DNA of 51,541 nt from an uncultured Saprospiraceae bacterium. Its GTDB lineage: Bacteria > Bacteroidota > Bacteroidia > Chitinophagales > Saprospiraceae. The notes under the pieces are model-generated. The model made no database searches and was not told the origin of the DNA. It saw only the letters and a program-made list of their open reading frames with translations. The position numbers were made by a program, and so were the translations under genes. The stretch is from contig CALJVJ010000130.1 in assembly GCA_937974625.1 (NCBI GenBank), forward strand, positions 1 through 51,541, in the 5' to 3' direction. Positions 27,461-35,988 of this stretch are shown here, one piece after another. Position 1 is the stretch's first letter. Each line of letters begins with the position of its first letter.

Positions 27461-27985
27461 ACCTCTTTCCTCTAAAGCTTTTACTAAGCCAGCAATTGTG
27501 TTACCACCAGACTTCAACGCAGAAATAACATTCTTCGCTGGAGATTGTAATAATCCAATAACTTCGCCCAATAATTCTTCCTTAGATTTAAGATTGGCTA
27601 ACGTATCAATTTGGTCGTCTCCGATATAAATACCAGAGTCGATATAAGCTGCTTTTAGAATAGGTCTTTCTTTTCCTCCCTTACGGAATTCTTTGATAAC
27701 CTTAGCAGGCGTATTAGCTGTTTTGGTAAAAACCAAAGCAGAAGGACCTTTTAATGAATCATACAAAGCTTCATAGCCTTTAGAAGCATCAGCTGCTTCC
27801 ATAGCTTTAATAGCTAAGGTATTCTTCACTACCTTCATCTGGATATCTTGCTCAAAAAACTTACCTCTTAAAGCATTGACATCAGCTACGGTCATCGTAG
27901 AAGCGTCAGTGATATAGAAGAAGTCGTGCTGGCTGAAATCCTGCTTTAATTGTTCAATGACAGCTGTTTTTTCTGATTTAGTCAT
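27458..27985 (-). CDS. rplJ: Ribosomal protein uL10
   Basis: A 175-residue protein that anchors the L12 stalk dimers to 23S rRNA. It begins MTKSEKTAVIEQLKQDF, and the conserved central region reads VKNTLAIKAMEA with GPSALVFTK. The C-terminal helix that binds L12 ends GLVKALEERG. Length and place in the order rplA-rplJ-rplL are standard. ATG at 27985. In many bacteria L10-L12 represses this operon by binding the leader; I could not identify such a leader structure in the 97-bp gap to rplA. Confidence 0.96.
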   Translation of the reverse strand: MTKSEKTAVIEQLKQDFSQHDFFYITDASTMTVADVNALRGKFFEQDIQMKVVKNTLAIKAMEAADASKGYEALYDSLKGPSALVFTKTANTPAKVIKEFRKGGKERPILKAAYIDSGIYIGDDQIDTLANLKSKEELLGEVIGLLQSPAKNVISALKSGGNTIAGLVKALEERG

Positions 27986-28011
27986 TGTATATAAATTAAG
28001 TTTAAGTTAGT

Positions 28012-28088
28012 GAAAGTTATTTAGCGGTTATTATCAAAGTATATCGACATTAACTTTAATAACTTTAATAACCCAACTTTAGTTATTT
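28012..28088. repeat. Self-complementary AAAGTTATT/AATAACTTT words between rplA and rplJ
   Basis: The gap holds AAAGTTATT and GTTATTA on the rplJ side and AACTTTAATAACTTTAATAAC followed by ACTTTAGTTATTT on the rplA side, so the two sides can pair. The latter runs into the rplA stop codon. It could form a hairpin in the rplA-rplJ transcript. Confidence 0.5.
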
Positions 28089-28775
28089 AATAGATTTAGG
28101 GTCAATTTTGATACCAGGACTCATCGTACTTGCCATCGTTACCGACTTCATGTAGATACCCTTTGCAGTAGAAGGCTTCATCTTAACGATTGTGCCAAGT
28201 ACTTCATTAGCATTATCCTCTAGTTTTTGAGCATCAAAAGAAACTCTTCCAACAGGTGCATGAATAATACCGTATTTGTCAACCCGAAAAGAAATTTTAC
28301 CTTTTTTAATCTCAGATACAGCTTGACCTACATTCATAGTAACTGTACCAGTTTTTGGATTAGGCATTAATCCTCTTGGGCCTAAAACACGACCTAATCG
28401 ACCAACTTGAGCCATGGTGCTAGGCATTGCGATTACTGCATCGAAACCAGTAAAACCGCCTTGTACTTTTGCAACCAAATCTTGCAAGCCAACAAAATCA
28501 GCTCCAGCTGCTTTTGCTTCCTCTTCTTTGTCAGGTGTACAGAATACAGCAACAATTTTTGTCTTACCTGTACCATGTGGTAATGAAACCGTACCTCTCA
28601 AAGCTTGGTCAGCTTTTCTAGGGTCAACCCCTAGACGGATGTGAACGTCTACTGAAGCGTCAAATTTAGTCGTATTGACTTCTTTAACTAACTTCACAGC
28701 ATCAGTCAAAGCGTAGAGTTTTTCTCTATCTACTTTTGCTTCTGCTACTTTACGTTTCTTAGAAAGTTTAGCCAT
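28083..28775 (-). CDS. rplA: Ribosomal protein uL1
   Basis: A 230-residue protein of the 50S L1 stalk, which helps release deacylated tRNA and is a translational repressor of its own operon in many bacteria. Typical segments are FDASVDVHIRLGVDPRKADQ, GTVSLPHGTGK, the GPRGLMPNPKTGTV core and the closing MSPGIKIDP. Length is normal and the start ATG at 28775 is followed by MAKLSKKRK. It is separated from rplK by 153 bp and transcribed in the same direction. Confidence 0.97.
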   Translation of the reverse strand: MAKLSKKRKVAEAKVDREKLYALTDAVKLVKEVNTTKFDASVDVHIRLGVDPRKADQALRGTVSLPHGTGKTKIVAVFCTPDKEEEAKAAGADFVGLQDLVAKVQGGFTGFDAVIAMPSTMAQVGRLGRVLGPRGLMPNPKTGTVTMNVGQAVSEIKKGKISFRVDKYGIIHAPVGRVSFDAQKLEDNANEVLGTIVKMKPSTAKGIYMKSVTMASTMSPGIKIDPKSIK

Positions 28776-28928
28776 TATAAAATTTTGAGGTGAATAGCGC
28801 TTAGTTTAGTTGATTGAGTAATTAATTATTTAATCAACTTGCTCAGCTCCCTTCAATTAATAAATGATTTGATTAAAATTCCTATGGAAGTAGGAAAACA
28901 TCAAATAATTTTGTTTAAGTATTACAAC

Positions 28929-29372
28929 TTATGCCTTGCCTGGGAAATCACCTTTGATGGTAATTCCTGCACTACGAGCTGTACCAGCAACCATTTTCAT
29001 AGCTGATTCAATCGTAAAAGCATTAAGGTCAGGCATTTTGTCTTCGGCGATAGCTCTTACTTGTTCCCAAGTAACAGAACCAACCTTAATCCGGTTAGAC
29101 TCAGCAGAACCGCTCTTCAGCTTTGCCATTTCCAATAACTGAACTGCAGCAGGAGGAGTTTTAACGATGAAGTCAAACGACTTATCTTTATAAACACTAA
29201 TAACGACAGGTAATAACTTACCCTTGTCACCATCTGTTTTAGCGTTAAAACGCTTACAGAATTCCATAATGTTTACTCCCTTAGCACCTAATGCAGGTCC
29301 TACTGGTGGCGCAGGATTGGCAGCACCTCCTCTAACCTGTAGTTTGATTTGTACCTCTACTTCTTTTGCCAT
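28929..29372 (-). CDS. rplK: Ribosomal protein uL11
   Basis: A 147-residue protein of the GTPase-associated centre on 23S rRNA, needed for factor-dependent steps and stringent-response activation. Conserved parts are [39 protein letters not shown] and the RNA-binding C-terminal domain ending [13 protein letters not shown]. Length is normal. The 368-bp gap to nusG is unusually long and contains palindrome G, so rplK may be transcribed separately from secE-nusG, although I saw no TAnnTTTG box in the gap. Confidence 0.97.
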   Translation of the reverse strand: MAKEVEVQIKLQVRGGAANPAPPVGPALGAKGVNIMEFCKRFNAKTDGDKGKLLPVVISVYKDKSFDFIVKTPPAAVQLLEMAKLKSGSAESNRIKVGSVTWEQVRAIAEDKMPDLNAFTIESAMKMVAGTARSAGITIKGDFPGKA

Positions 29373-29471
29373 TGCTTTACTTTAAAACTTTGAATTTACG
29401 ACTTTAAAGAAGCGTCCTAAATGGATAAAAATGAAAACAAAATAGTTAAAATCTCATTTCTAAATTTACCT

Positions 29472-29641
29472 ATCATAGGAATTAAAGTCTGAAATAATGT
29501 TGATGGAATCAATAGAATGGAGAAGCATCTAATGAATTCCAGTATATAAATGTGTAACAAACATTTCAAAGAATTCAAAATAGAATAGGAATTAGCTTTA
29601 TGTATAAAATTACAATTAGCAATTACTAAAATATTTTGATA
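29472..29641. repeat. Probable long palindrome G in the nusG-rplK gap
   Basis: TGAATTC (29533-29539) and GAATTCA (29571-29577) frame AAATGT (29548-29553) and ACATTT (29561-29566), all centred at about 29556. Outward, the halves remain recognisably inverted (ATCA...AGT...AAT blocks) to about 29472 and 29641, which gives about 170 bp as in palindromes A-C. The outer pairing is weak and the region is AT-rich, so only the inner 45 bp are certain. Confidence 0.5.
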
Positions 29642-29660
29642 ATATTATTTCAAATTTCAC

Positions 29661-29700
29661 TTAAGGTGGGTGTTGTTTTACTTTATTAGCCCGTCCTTAG
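29661..29700 (-). terminator. Hairpin downstream of nusG
   Basis: TTAAGG...GGG (29661-29670) and CCC...CCTTAG (about 29690-29700) form an imperfect stem with a long loop, 40-80 bases past the nusG stop codon. There is no good U-tract, so it is at best a weak terminator or processing site. Confidence 0.35.
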
Positions 29701-29740
29701 TTTATCTCATTAAGGGTAAAGTGTAAAGAAAAATTTATGC

Positions 29741-30679
29741 TTATTGCTTTTCGACTTGCATAAAGTTTAATTCTACTTCTGTACCACGTCCAAAAATCTT
29801 AACAATAACCTTCATCTTCTTCTTCTCTTCATTCACTTCTTGGATATCTCCAACAAATTCACTGAAAGGTCCATCAATAATTTTGATGGTTTCTCCAACA
29901 ATGTATGGTTCAATCAATGCTTCACCCGCATCAGAAGATTCATCCACTTTTCCTAACATTCGGTTAGCTTCCGATTGTTGCATAGGGATAGGATTATTTC
30001 TTCCTAAGAAGTGTATTACATTCGGTACATTAGCAATAGCACTAATCATCTCGCCAGTAAAGCCAGAAGGAAGTGCTTGAACTAAAATATAACCTGGTAA
30101 AATATTTCTTTCAGAGATGACTTTCTTTCCAGCTCTAATTTTGTATACTTTTTCTGTAGGTACTAAGACATTAGTAACAAAATCTTTCCAATTAGAACGT
30201 TCTATTTCTAATTCAATTCGCTCTTTAATCTTACGTTCTTTACCACTGATAACTCGAAGAGAGTACCATCGTCTTTCATCAATTAATTTTTGCTTTGCAG
30301 CAGCAGCGACAGCAATAGCTTCCTCTTCAGCAGTTAGTTCTACTTCTGTGACAGGAGTCGCATCTACTTCCTCAGCAAATTCATCAAATGTAGATTCTGC
30401 TGCATCTGTCTCTTCTGAAGTAACTTCCTCAGCAACCTCCACTTTTTCTTCAGTTGCATCTGTTTCTTCCGAAGTAGCTTCCTCAGCAACTTCTACTTTT
30501 TCTTCAGCTGCATCTATCTCGTTAGCAAAATCACCAAATGAAGAATCTTCTGTACTACCTTCTTCTAAAGTAGCTTCATCAGCAACCTCAGTTTCTTCTG
30601 AAGGAGTGTCAGTAGTTTGATCATCAGCAGTAACATCCTGTTCTGCCTTTTCTTCTTCTGATAAATTTTCTTCCGTCAT
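29741..30679 (-). CDS. nusG: Transcription termination/antitermination factor NusG with acidic N-terminal extension
   Basis: The conserved NusG part is residues about 136-312: RRWYSLRVISGKERKIKERI begins the NGN domain that binds the RNA polymerase clamp, ILPGYILVQ is typical, and the KOW domain has GPFSEFVGDIQEVN. Ahead of it lie about 134 residues rich in Glu, Asp, Thr and Ala, including a tandem repeat (EEKVEVAEEATSEETDA and EEKVEVAEEVTSEETDA) and two FGDFANE/FDEFAEE motifs. Ordinary NusG is about 180 residues. There is no Met between the extension and the NGN domain, so it should be translated. It lies 63 bp after secE in the same operon. The role of the acidic arm is unknown. Confidence 0.95.
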   Translation of the reverse strand: MTEENLSEEEKAEQDVTADDQTTDTPSEETEVADEATLEEGSTEDSSFGDFANEIDAAEEKVEVAEEATSEETDATEEKVEVAEEVTSEETDAAESTFDEFAEEVDATPVTEVELTAEEEAIAVAAAAKQKLIDERRWYSLRVISGKERKIKERIELEIERSNWKDFVTNVLVPTEKVYKIRAGKKVISERNILPGYILVQALPSGFTGEMISAIANVPNVIHFLGRNNPIPMQQSEANRMLGKVDESSDAGEALIEPYIVGETIKIIDGPFSEFVGDIQEVNEEKKKMKVIVKIFGRGTEVELNFMQVEKQ

Positions 30680-30742
30680 AGCCAGTTTTTGAAGAATAGC
30701 CTAATTGATTAATATACTTTGATTATATCGAAGTCAACTAAT

Positions 30743-30931
30743 CTAAGAGGGATAAATTAAATCTAGGGTTTGCTTAGAAATTAAATCCATTACAAATACA
30801 AGTAAAGCAAAAATAATAGATCCGATAACAACTAAAATTGTACTACTCTGTAAAGCAGCCATATTCGGCCAAGTTACTTTGTTTACTAATTCGTTGTAAC
30901 TTTCCTTAACATAAAGGGTCAACTTTTCCAT
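30743..30931 (-). CDS. secE: Protein translocase subunit SecE
   Basis: A 62-residue single-span membrane protein of the SecYEG channel. An amphipathic helix with SYNELVNKVTWPNMAALQSS, containing the conserved K-V-x-WP motif, precedes one hydrophobic helix (about residues 31-52). This is the short form common outside enterobacteria. ATG at 30931 is 32 bases downstream of a TATCTTTG promoter box, and nusG follows after 63 bp. Confidence 0.95.
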   Translation of the reverse strand: MEKLTLYVKESYNELVNKVTWPNMAALQSSTILVVIGSIIFALLVFVMDLISKQTLDLIYPS

Positions 30932-30962
30932 TGGATTCTAATTTTGATTAGCATTAAAAATG

Positions 30963-30970
30963 CAAAGATA
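30963..30970 (-). promoter_or_regulatory. -7 box of the secE-nusG unit
   Basis: The minus strand reads TATCTTTG, exact to TAnnTTTG, 32 bases before secE and downstream of tRNA-Trp. No convincing -33 TTTG is at the usual distance. It suggests secE-nusG can start independently of the tRNA-tuf transcript. Confidence 0.6.
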
Positions 30971-31051
30971 AAGAAGGATTGCATTTTTTGAAATTGAGTT
31001 CTACTAAGGGATTATCTTAATAGACCAATGAATACTTTTAGCTAACATTTG

Positions 31052-31124
31052 CACGGGCGGCAAGATTCGAACTCGCGACCTTTGGTTTTGGAGACCACTG
31101 CTCTACCAACTGAGCTACGCCCGT
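31052..31124 (-). tRNA. tRNA-Trp (anticodon CCA)
   Basis: Cloverleaf of 73 nt on the minus strand: acceptor ACGGGCG pairs with CGCCCGT, D arm AGCTCAGTTGGTAGAGC, anticodon loop CTCCAAA with CCA, and T loop GTTCGAATC. The 3' CCA is not encoded. It lies between tuf and secE. Confidence 0.97.
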
Positions 31125-31212
31125 AAATAATTTGAAGTAAAATAAAACGAATTGAATAATTGAGTTACTTTACTTTTGGTATCACAACATTAAGAAGTAA
31201 TTTCCTTAATGT

Positions 31213-31250
31213 GAAAAATTAAGCACCCCATTACGGGATGCTTAATTTTC
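31213..31250 (-). terminator. Terminator-like hairpin after tuf
   Basis: GAAAAATTAAGCACCC and its inverted copy (GGGATGCTTAATTTTC) form a stem of about 15 bp with a 6-base loop, 45 bases after the tuf stop codon and before tRNA-Trp. It could end most tuf transcripts while tRNA-Trp is reached by read-through. Confidence 0.75.
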
Positions 31251-31294
31251 AGTATGCTTTATATATAAAGACTAAGAAAGTCTAAATTATATTT

Positions 31295-32491
31295 TTAGCT
31301 GATAATCTCAGTTACCTGACCTGCACCAACTGTTCTTCCACCTTCTCTAATTGCAAATCTTAAACCTTTTTCCATTGCAATTGGATTGATTAACTGAACT
31401 TCTAAAGTTACGTTATCACCAGGCATTACCATTTCAACGTCTGCTGCTAACTTAACATCACCAGTTACGTCAGTGGTACGGAAGTAAAATTGAGGACGGT
31501 ATCCATTGAAAAATGGTGTGTGACGACCACCTTCATCTTTACCAAGAACATAAACCTCACATTTGAAGTGAGAGTGTGGCTTAACAGAACCTGGCTTACA
31601 GATTACCATTCCACGCTTGATATCAGCTTTATCGATACCTCTTAATAATAGACCAGCATTATCACCAGCTTCTCCTCTTTCCAAAATCTTACGGAACATC
31701 TCTACTCCTGTGATTGTAGAAGTTAAAGGCTTAGCATCAGCTGCCATCATACCGATAATCTCAACTGGGTCACCAGTGTTAATTACCCCTCTTTCAATTC
31801 TACCAGTCGCAACAGTACCACGACCTGTGATTGAGAATACATCCTCAACAGGCATCAAGAAATCTTTATCAACTTCTCTTACTGGTTCAGGAATAAAAGT
31901 ATCACAAGCTTCCATTAAGGCTTTAATTTGAGCAACAGCACCTGCGTCTCCTTCTAAAGCTTTTAATGCAGAACCTGGGATAACTGGAGTGTCATCACCT
32001 GGGAACTCATATTGGTCTAATAATTCACGAACTTCCATCTCTACTAATTCCAACATCTCTTCATCGTCAACTAAATCAACCTTATTCATAAACACAACCA
32101 AACTAGGTACACCAACCTGGCGACATAATAAGATGTGTTCTCTTGTTTGTGGCATTGGGCCGTCAGTTGCAGCAACCACGATAATAGCACCGTCCATTTG
32201 AGCAGCACCCGTTACCATGTTCTTTACATAATCCGCGTGACCAGGACAGTCAACGTGCGCATAGTGACGATTAACCGTTTCATATTCAACGTGTGCAGTA
32301 TTAATAGTAATACCACGCTCTCTTTCTTCAGGAGCACCATCAATTGAATCGTAATCAGCTTTCTGAGCTAAACCATCTGCTGCAAGAACAGAGGTGATGG
32401 CCGCCGTAAGCGTAGTTTTTCCGTGGTCAACGTGACCAATAGTCCCGATATTTACGTGAGGTTTGTTCCTCTGAAATGTTTCTTTAGCCAT
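31295..32491 (-). CDS. tuf: Elongation factor Tu
   Basis: A 398-residue GTPase that delivers aminoacyl-tRNA to the ribosome. G motifs are all present: GHVDHGKT at 19-26, effector region RGITIN, DCPGH at 81-85 and NKVD at 136-139. Domains 2 and 3 contain [13 protein letters not shown] and the C-terminal [11 protein letters not shown]. It lies downstream of four tRNA genes transcribed in the same direction, with tRNA-Thr(GGT) 139 bp upstream, so tRNA and EF-Tu production are probably coupled. Confidence 0.98.
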   Translation of the reverse strand: MAKETFQRNKPHVNIGTIGHVDHGKTTLTAAITSVLAADGLAQKADYDSIDGAPEERERGITINTAHVEYETVNRHYAHVDCPGHADYVKNMVTGAAQMDGAIIVVAATDGPMPQTREHILLCRQVGVPSLVVFMNKVDLVDDEEMLELVEMEVRELLDQYEFPGDDTPVIPGSALKALEGDAGAVAQIKALMEACDTFIPEPVREVDKDFLMPVEDVFSITGRGTVATGRIERGVINTGDPVEIIGMMAADAKPLTSTITGVEMFRKILERGEAGDNAGLLLRGIDKADIKRGMVICKPGSVKPHSHFKCEVYVLGKDEGGRHTPFFNGYRPQFYFRTTDVTGDVKLAADVEMVMPGDNVTLEVQLINPIAMEKGLRFAIREGGRTVGAGQVTEIIS

Positions 32492-32630
32492 CGTAATTTT
32501 TTTTTAGGCAATATTAAAAATGAAAAAATCATAAAAGTTCTCATTAATAATAATATCAAGAAGAACCTCTTTAGTTACTTATGATTGGTTGGTTTAGTTC
32601 ATCTATAAAATAGAAAGGTAAAACCATTTG

Positions 32631-32702
<72 letters not shown>

Positions 32703-32872
32703 GAAATTGAAAGGATGAAAATAAAATACTTTCTATCCGAACAAGCTTAAAAAAAGACTTTAAAATTTAAAGAACTTTTGTTTTGCCTTAGTACTCGTTT
32801 ATCACTTTGATAAAATCAGGAATAAACATGTCAAATTTTTATACCCTTTAAAATTAAAAAGTATAAAAATGG

Positions 32873-32945
32873 AGCGGGTGATGAGACTCGAACCCACGAC
32901 CCTCAGCTTGGAAGGCTGATGCTCTACCAACTGAGCTACACCCGC
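32873..32945 (-). tRNA. tRNA-Gly (anticodon TCC)
   Basis: A 73-nt cloverleaf: acceptor GCGGGTG/CACCCGC, anticodon stem TCAGC/GCTGA with loop CTTCCAA, and T loop GTTCGAGTC. Among the five tRNAs here it is the only one followed by an encoded CCA (32870-32872). Confidence 0.97.
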
Positions 32946-33056
32946 TTATGTATATGTCTTATAAAATATCTATGAAAATTAGAAGTTAAATGTTCCACGA
33001 CTCAACCATCTTAAATAATTTTCCTAATTATTTTATTACTTTCATTAAGTTAAGTG

Positions 33057-33139
33057 TGGGGGTGATAGGAATCGAACCTATTCAGACAAAGTCACCAGAT
33101 TTACAGTCTGGCCCGGCTCTCCAACTCCGGCGCACCCCC
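33057..33139 (-). tRNA. tRNA-Tyr (anticodon GTA)
   Basis: An 83-nt class II tRNA with a long variable arm (TGACTTTGTCT region). Acceptor GGGGGTG/CACCCCC, anticodon stem CCAGA/TCTGG with loop CTGTAAA. CCA is not encoded. Confidence 0.97.
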
Positions 33140-33176
33140 CTGTTTCTAATTAAAGTAAAAACTTTAAAGAAAACAG

Positions 33177-33250
33177 AGCCGATAGAGGGATTCGAACCCC
33201 CGACCCGCTGATTACAAATCAGCTGCTCTGGCCAACTGAGCTATATCGGC
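33177..33250 (-). tRNA. tRNA-Thr (anticodon TGT)
   Basis: A 74-nt cloverleaf: acceptor GCCGATA/TATCGGC, anticodon stem GCTGA/TCAGC with loop TTTGTAA, and T loop GTTCGAATC. It is the first gene of the tRNA-tuf unit, about 85 bases downstream of a clear promoter. Confidence 0.97.
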
Positions 33251-33336
33251 TTGTTATAGTCACATTTTAATGAAAATAAAGACTAAATATATGTCAAATT
33301 AAAAGACTTTTGAACCCTATTTTTCAAAAGCGAATG

Positions 33337-33368
33337 CAAAGATAGCACTCTTCTATTTAAAAATCAAA
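33337..33368 (-). promoter_or_regulatory. Promoter of the tRNA-tuf operon
   Basis: On the minus strand TTTG (33365-33368) is followed after 20 bases by TATCTTTG (33337-33344). This matches both elements of the Bacteroidota primary-sigma consensus, TTTG-N17-23-TAnnTTTG. It is the best promoter in the window. The rest of the 480-bp gap to hpf shows nothing besides the hpf terminator. Confidence 0.8.
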
Positions 33369-33662
33369 GTAAAAAAAGATTTTTTTTTATTATTTCTTTC
33401 TTTGCTGAAAATTCAGACGTTTTTGACGCAAAATTCTCGTTTTTTCTAACTGGTTTTGAGTTTGAGTGTTACGTTTTTTTAAAATATATTTTTTATTTAT
33501 TAATAATTTTTCATCTGCTCCCCTATTCTAATGGTAATTTTCATCAAAAACAATCAATGTCACTATAGATGAACCTATGAAGCTGTTTGAATTTTAGAAA
33601 AAGAACATTGACGTCAATTAGAAAACATTAGAAGCAATGATTGTCAACAAATAGGTCAATAA

Positions 33663-33701
33663 AAAAAGGAACCAGAAAGTTCCAAACTTCCTGATTCCTT
33701 T
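33663..33701 (-). terminator. Terminator after hpf
   Basis: AAAAGGAACCAGAAAGTT and a nearly perfect inverted copy (AACTTCCTGATTCCTTTT) form a long stem with a 4-base loop, 30 bases past the hpf stop, followed by a run of T on the minus strand. Confidence 0.85.
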
Positions 33702-33730
33702 TATCAGACTACTTGAGTTATTGAGTCAAC

Positions 33731-34030
33731 TCATTGTCGTCGGACCCGCTTTTTATGTTTAATAAGTTGTCGCTTGAGCGAGCTCAACGATGTATCAATA
33801 GCGGCCTCAAATGTTTTATGTGTTTCTTTAGTAATAATTAGATTGCCAGGAACTTTAATTTTAATTTCCATGACTTTGTCTTTAACCTTACCCGAATTTT
33901 CTAGCTTCATAACAACTTCTGCCGCTAGAATACGGTCAAAAAATTGTTCTAATTTTTGTAATTTTTTTTGGATTAATACGACTAGCTTTTGATCAGCTGA
34001 AAAATGAATAGCTTTGGTTTGAACCTTCAT
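33731..34030 (-). CDS. hpf: Ribosome hibernation-promoting factor (short HPF/RaiA type)
   Basis: A 99-residue cytosolic protein of the RaiA/HPF family that binds idle 30S or 70S ribosomes at the decoding site. The beta-alpha-beta-beta-beta-alpha pattern is visible, with FSADQKLVVLIQKKLQKLEQ (helix 1), EIKIKVPGNLIITKE and the second helix TFEAAIDTSLSSLKRQLIKH, ending in a basic tail KKRVRRQ. It lacks the C-terminal dimerisation domain of long HPF. It lies 70 bp downstream of the recombinase gene, a pairing common in this phylum. Confidence 0.9.
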   Translation of the reverse strand: MKVQTKAIHFSADQKLVVLIQKKLQKLEQFFDRILAAEVVMKLENSGKVKDKVMEIKIKVPGNLIITKETHKTFEAAIDTSLSSLKRQLIKHKKRVRRQ

Positions 34031-34100
34031 AGCTAAAAATTTTGGGTGTGAAAAAATAAGTTAATGATTGGTACAATAATAATTGCCTTTCAACAATCTA

Positions 34101-34991
34101 TTAACTTTTTGCTTTAGGGTGTGCCTGTTGATAAATTTGTTTTAAACGTTCTATCGAATTATGCGTGTAGACTTGCGTTGCGGCAAGACTACTATGGCCT
34201 AAAAGCTCTTTAATGGCATTTAAATCTGCCCCATTATTGGATAAATGAGTAGCAAAAGAATGCCTAAGTACATGGGGACTACGCTGTTCTTCAGTAGTAA
34301 TTAGAGACAAGTAACGATTGACAATAGAATAGACTTTTTTAGGATACATTTTTTTGCCTTTTTCCGTAACGAACAATACATTAAATAATTCTAAGGGAAA
34401 AGTGGCATTCCTTATCGTCATATAATCCTGTATCGTTTGACTTAACTTGTGGCTAATTGGAATTAAGCGTTCTTTATTACCTTTTCCCAGCACTTTAATA
34501 GTTAATTCTTCTAAGTTGACATTTTGGTAAGTTAGGTTCATTAGTTCGGACCTTCGAATACCTGTTTGGTAAAGCAGTTCTAAGATGGTTTTATCTCGAA
34601 TGCCTTTAAAGTCATTACCAAATTCTATTTGTTCGAATAAAAATTCAAGCCTGTCTACAGGGACGACAATGGGCAGACGTTTACCCACCTTAGGGGCAAT
34701 CACCTTTTGCATAGGGTCCAATGTAAGAACAGCACGTTTTTTTAAAAATTGGAAATAAGATTTGAGCGTAGATAATTTACGGTTGATAGACCTAGTAGTC
34801 ACTTTCTTCTCTAATAAATCTACAATCCATGCTCTGATGTGGGTATGTCGAATGTCTTCATCGTTGTTTACTTCATAAGTTAAATTGATATAGTTTTTAA
34901 ATTGAGTTAAATCGGATTCATAAGCTTTAATTGTATGTTCTGAAAATCGTTTTTCAAATCGTATATAGGAAAAAAAGTTCGTTAATCTCAT
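34101..34991 (-). CDS. XerC/XerD-type tyrosine recombinase
   Basis: A 296-residue recombinase with the size and layout of Xer proteins that resolve chromosome dimers at dif. The N-terminal SAM-like domain (about 1-90) is followed by the catalytic domain with Arg146 (TGIRRSEL), Lys173, His240 and Arg243 (SPHVLRHSFATHL), His266 (LGHSSLAATQ) and nucleophile Tyr275. All catalytic residues are present. The place next to hpf and the tRNA-tuf cluster is the usual one for a housekeeping Xer gene in Bacteroidota, so this is not a phage integrase. Whether it is XerC or XerD cannot be decided here. ATG at 34991. Confidence 0.9.
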   Translation of the reverse strand: MRLTNFFSYIRFEKRFSEHTIKAYESDLTQFKNYINLTYEVNNDEDIRHTHIRAWIVDLLEKKVTTRSINRKLSTLKSYFQFLKKRAVLTLDPMQKVIAPKVGKRLPIVVPVDRLEFLFEQIEFGNDFKGIRDKTILELLYQTGIRRSELMNLTYQNVNLEELTIKVLGKGNKERLIPISHKLSQTIQDYMTIRNATFPLELFNVLFVTEKGKKMYPKKVYSIVNRYLSLITTEEQRSPHVLRHSFATHLSNNGADLNAIKELLGHSSLAATQVYTHNSIERLKQIYQQAHPKAKS

Positions 34992-35438
34992 GGACTAGGT
35001 TTAAATTTTGAGATTAGTTTCCTAACAATTAGATCCTTTAAAATTAAGGTCTAACTGTCAAAAAAACCTTTCACAAAATTTTTCATCTTAACTTTATCTA
35101 ATATACATTAGAAAAGTTTGGCTAATTAATTATTTTATAAAATAAATGTAGGTAAAAGTATTCTTAATGGCAAATTTTTTGGATATATATTTGCAACCTT
35201 TTAGATAAAAAAAAATATTGTGCAAAAGGGTATTTTTTTTCAAAAAAAACGGCTTTCTCCAAACCTACTTTAAAGAGTTGGTAACCAGCATTTTAATTGA
35301 ATATCAGTTGAAATAAGAAGTGTAAAATGGGCTTCAGCTAGGAGAAAATAATTTATTTATTTTTTTTGAATTTGAGAAAATCGAATTAAAAATAGATTGA
35401 ATTTTCTTTTTTTCCTTAGAAATAGAAAAAGCAAAATC
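34992..35438. other. Intergenic region upstream of xer and the TonB-C gene
   Basis: About 450 bp, AT-rich, with no credible ORF. It has one TAnnTTTG box on each strand (TATATTTG at 35186-35193 on plus, TAGGTTTG at 35260-35267 on minus), neither with a good -33 partner. I see no other structure beyond homopolymer runs. Confidence 0.5.
35186..35193 (+). promoter_or_regulatory. Possible -7 box upstream of the TonB-C gene
   Basis: TATATTTG matches TAnnTTTG on the plus strand but lies about 245 bases before the start codon and lacks a clear -33 element. Confidence 0.3.
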
Positions 35439-35897
35439 ATGAAAAAAGAAAAAAAAGGGCAGCAATTTATAAAAAAACCATATTACCAAGGCGGTATGAG
35501 CGCCATGAAGGCTTTTATTAAGCGACACCTATCCTATCCTGAAAAGGCGAAAGCCAAAAAAGTAGAAGGAACTGTCTATGTTCGATATACCATCAATTAT
35601 AAAGGAAAGGTAATTGATACTAAAATAATTTCAGGAATTGGCCATGGATGTGATGAGGAAGCGATTCGATTGGTAACATTACTCGAATTTAATGTTCCTA
35701 GAAATAGAAATTTAAAAGCCGTATTTCATAAAAGTTTACAAATTCATTTTCGACTTCCGATAGAAAAGGTACCACCAGTAGAAACAGCCCTACCTACATC
35801 AGGTTTACAATATCACTATACCACTACCACCGCATCGGAAGTAAAGCAGAAAGCGTCCAAAACAAAAATCAGCTATACTATTGTGATAAATAGTTAG
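35439..35897 (+). CDS. Stand-alone TonB C-terminal domain protein
   Basis: A 152-residue protein consisting almost wholly of a TonB C-terminal-like domain: MSAMKAFIKRHLSYPEKAK, then VEGTVYVRYTINYKGKVIDT and GCDEEAIRLVTLLEF, which is the usual beta-alpha-beta pattern. In energy-transducing TonB this domain is tethered by an N-terminal membrane helix and a proline-rich linker; both are missing here and there is no signal peptide. The basic start MKKEKKGQQF suggests a cytosolic protein. The frame opens at TTG 35397, but ATG 35439 is the natural start. No ExbB, ExbD or receptor gene is nearby. A role in iron or nutrient uptake is therefore doubtful. Confidence 0.75.
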   Translation: MKKEKKGQQFIKKPYYQGGMSAMKAFIKRHLSYPEKAKAKKVEGTVYVRYTINYKGKVIDTKIISGIGHGCDEEAIRLVTLLEFNVPRNRNLKAVFHKSLQIHFRLPIEKVPPVETALPTSGLQYHYTTTTASEVKQKASKTKISYTIVINS

Positions 35898-35962
35898 CAT
35901 TGAATTGGTGATATAGATAAAATATAAAATTAATCGGGAAAGCATCTCTAATCAAAAAAGTA

Positions 35963-35988
35963 AGGCCTCCTATTAAGATAGGAAGCCT
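35963..35988 (+). terminator. Hairpin after the TonB-C gene
   Basis: AGGCCTCCTAT (35963-35973) pairs with ATAGGAAGCCT (35978-35988) with two mismatches and a 4-base loop, 65 bases past the stop. There is no U-tract, so it is a weak candidate. Confidence 0.5.

Noticed and set aside
27986-28082. L10 leader in front of rplJ
   Set aside because: The gap has self-complementary words but I could not recognise the kink-turn features expected of an L10-binding leader.
34101-34991. Phage or island integrase
   Set aside because: Length, catalytic residues and the neighbourhood with hpf and the tRNA-tuf cluster fit housekeeping XerC/D; no attachment-site duplication or phage genes were seen around the tRNAs.
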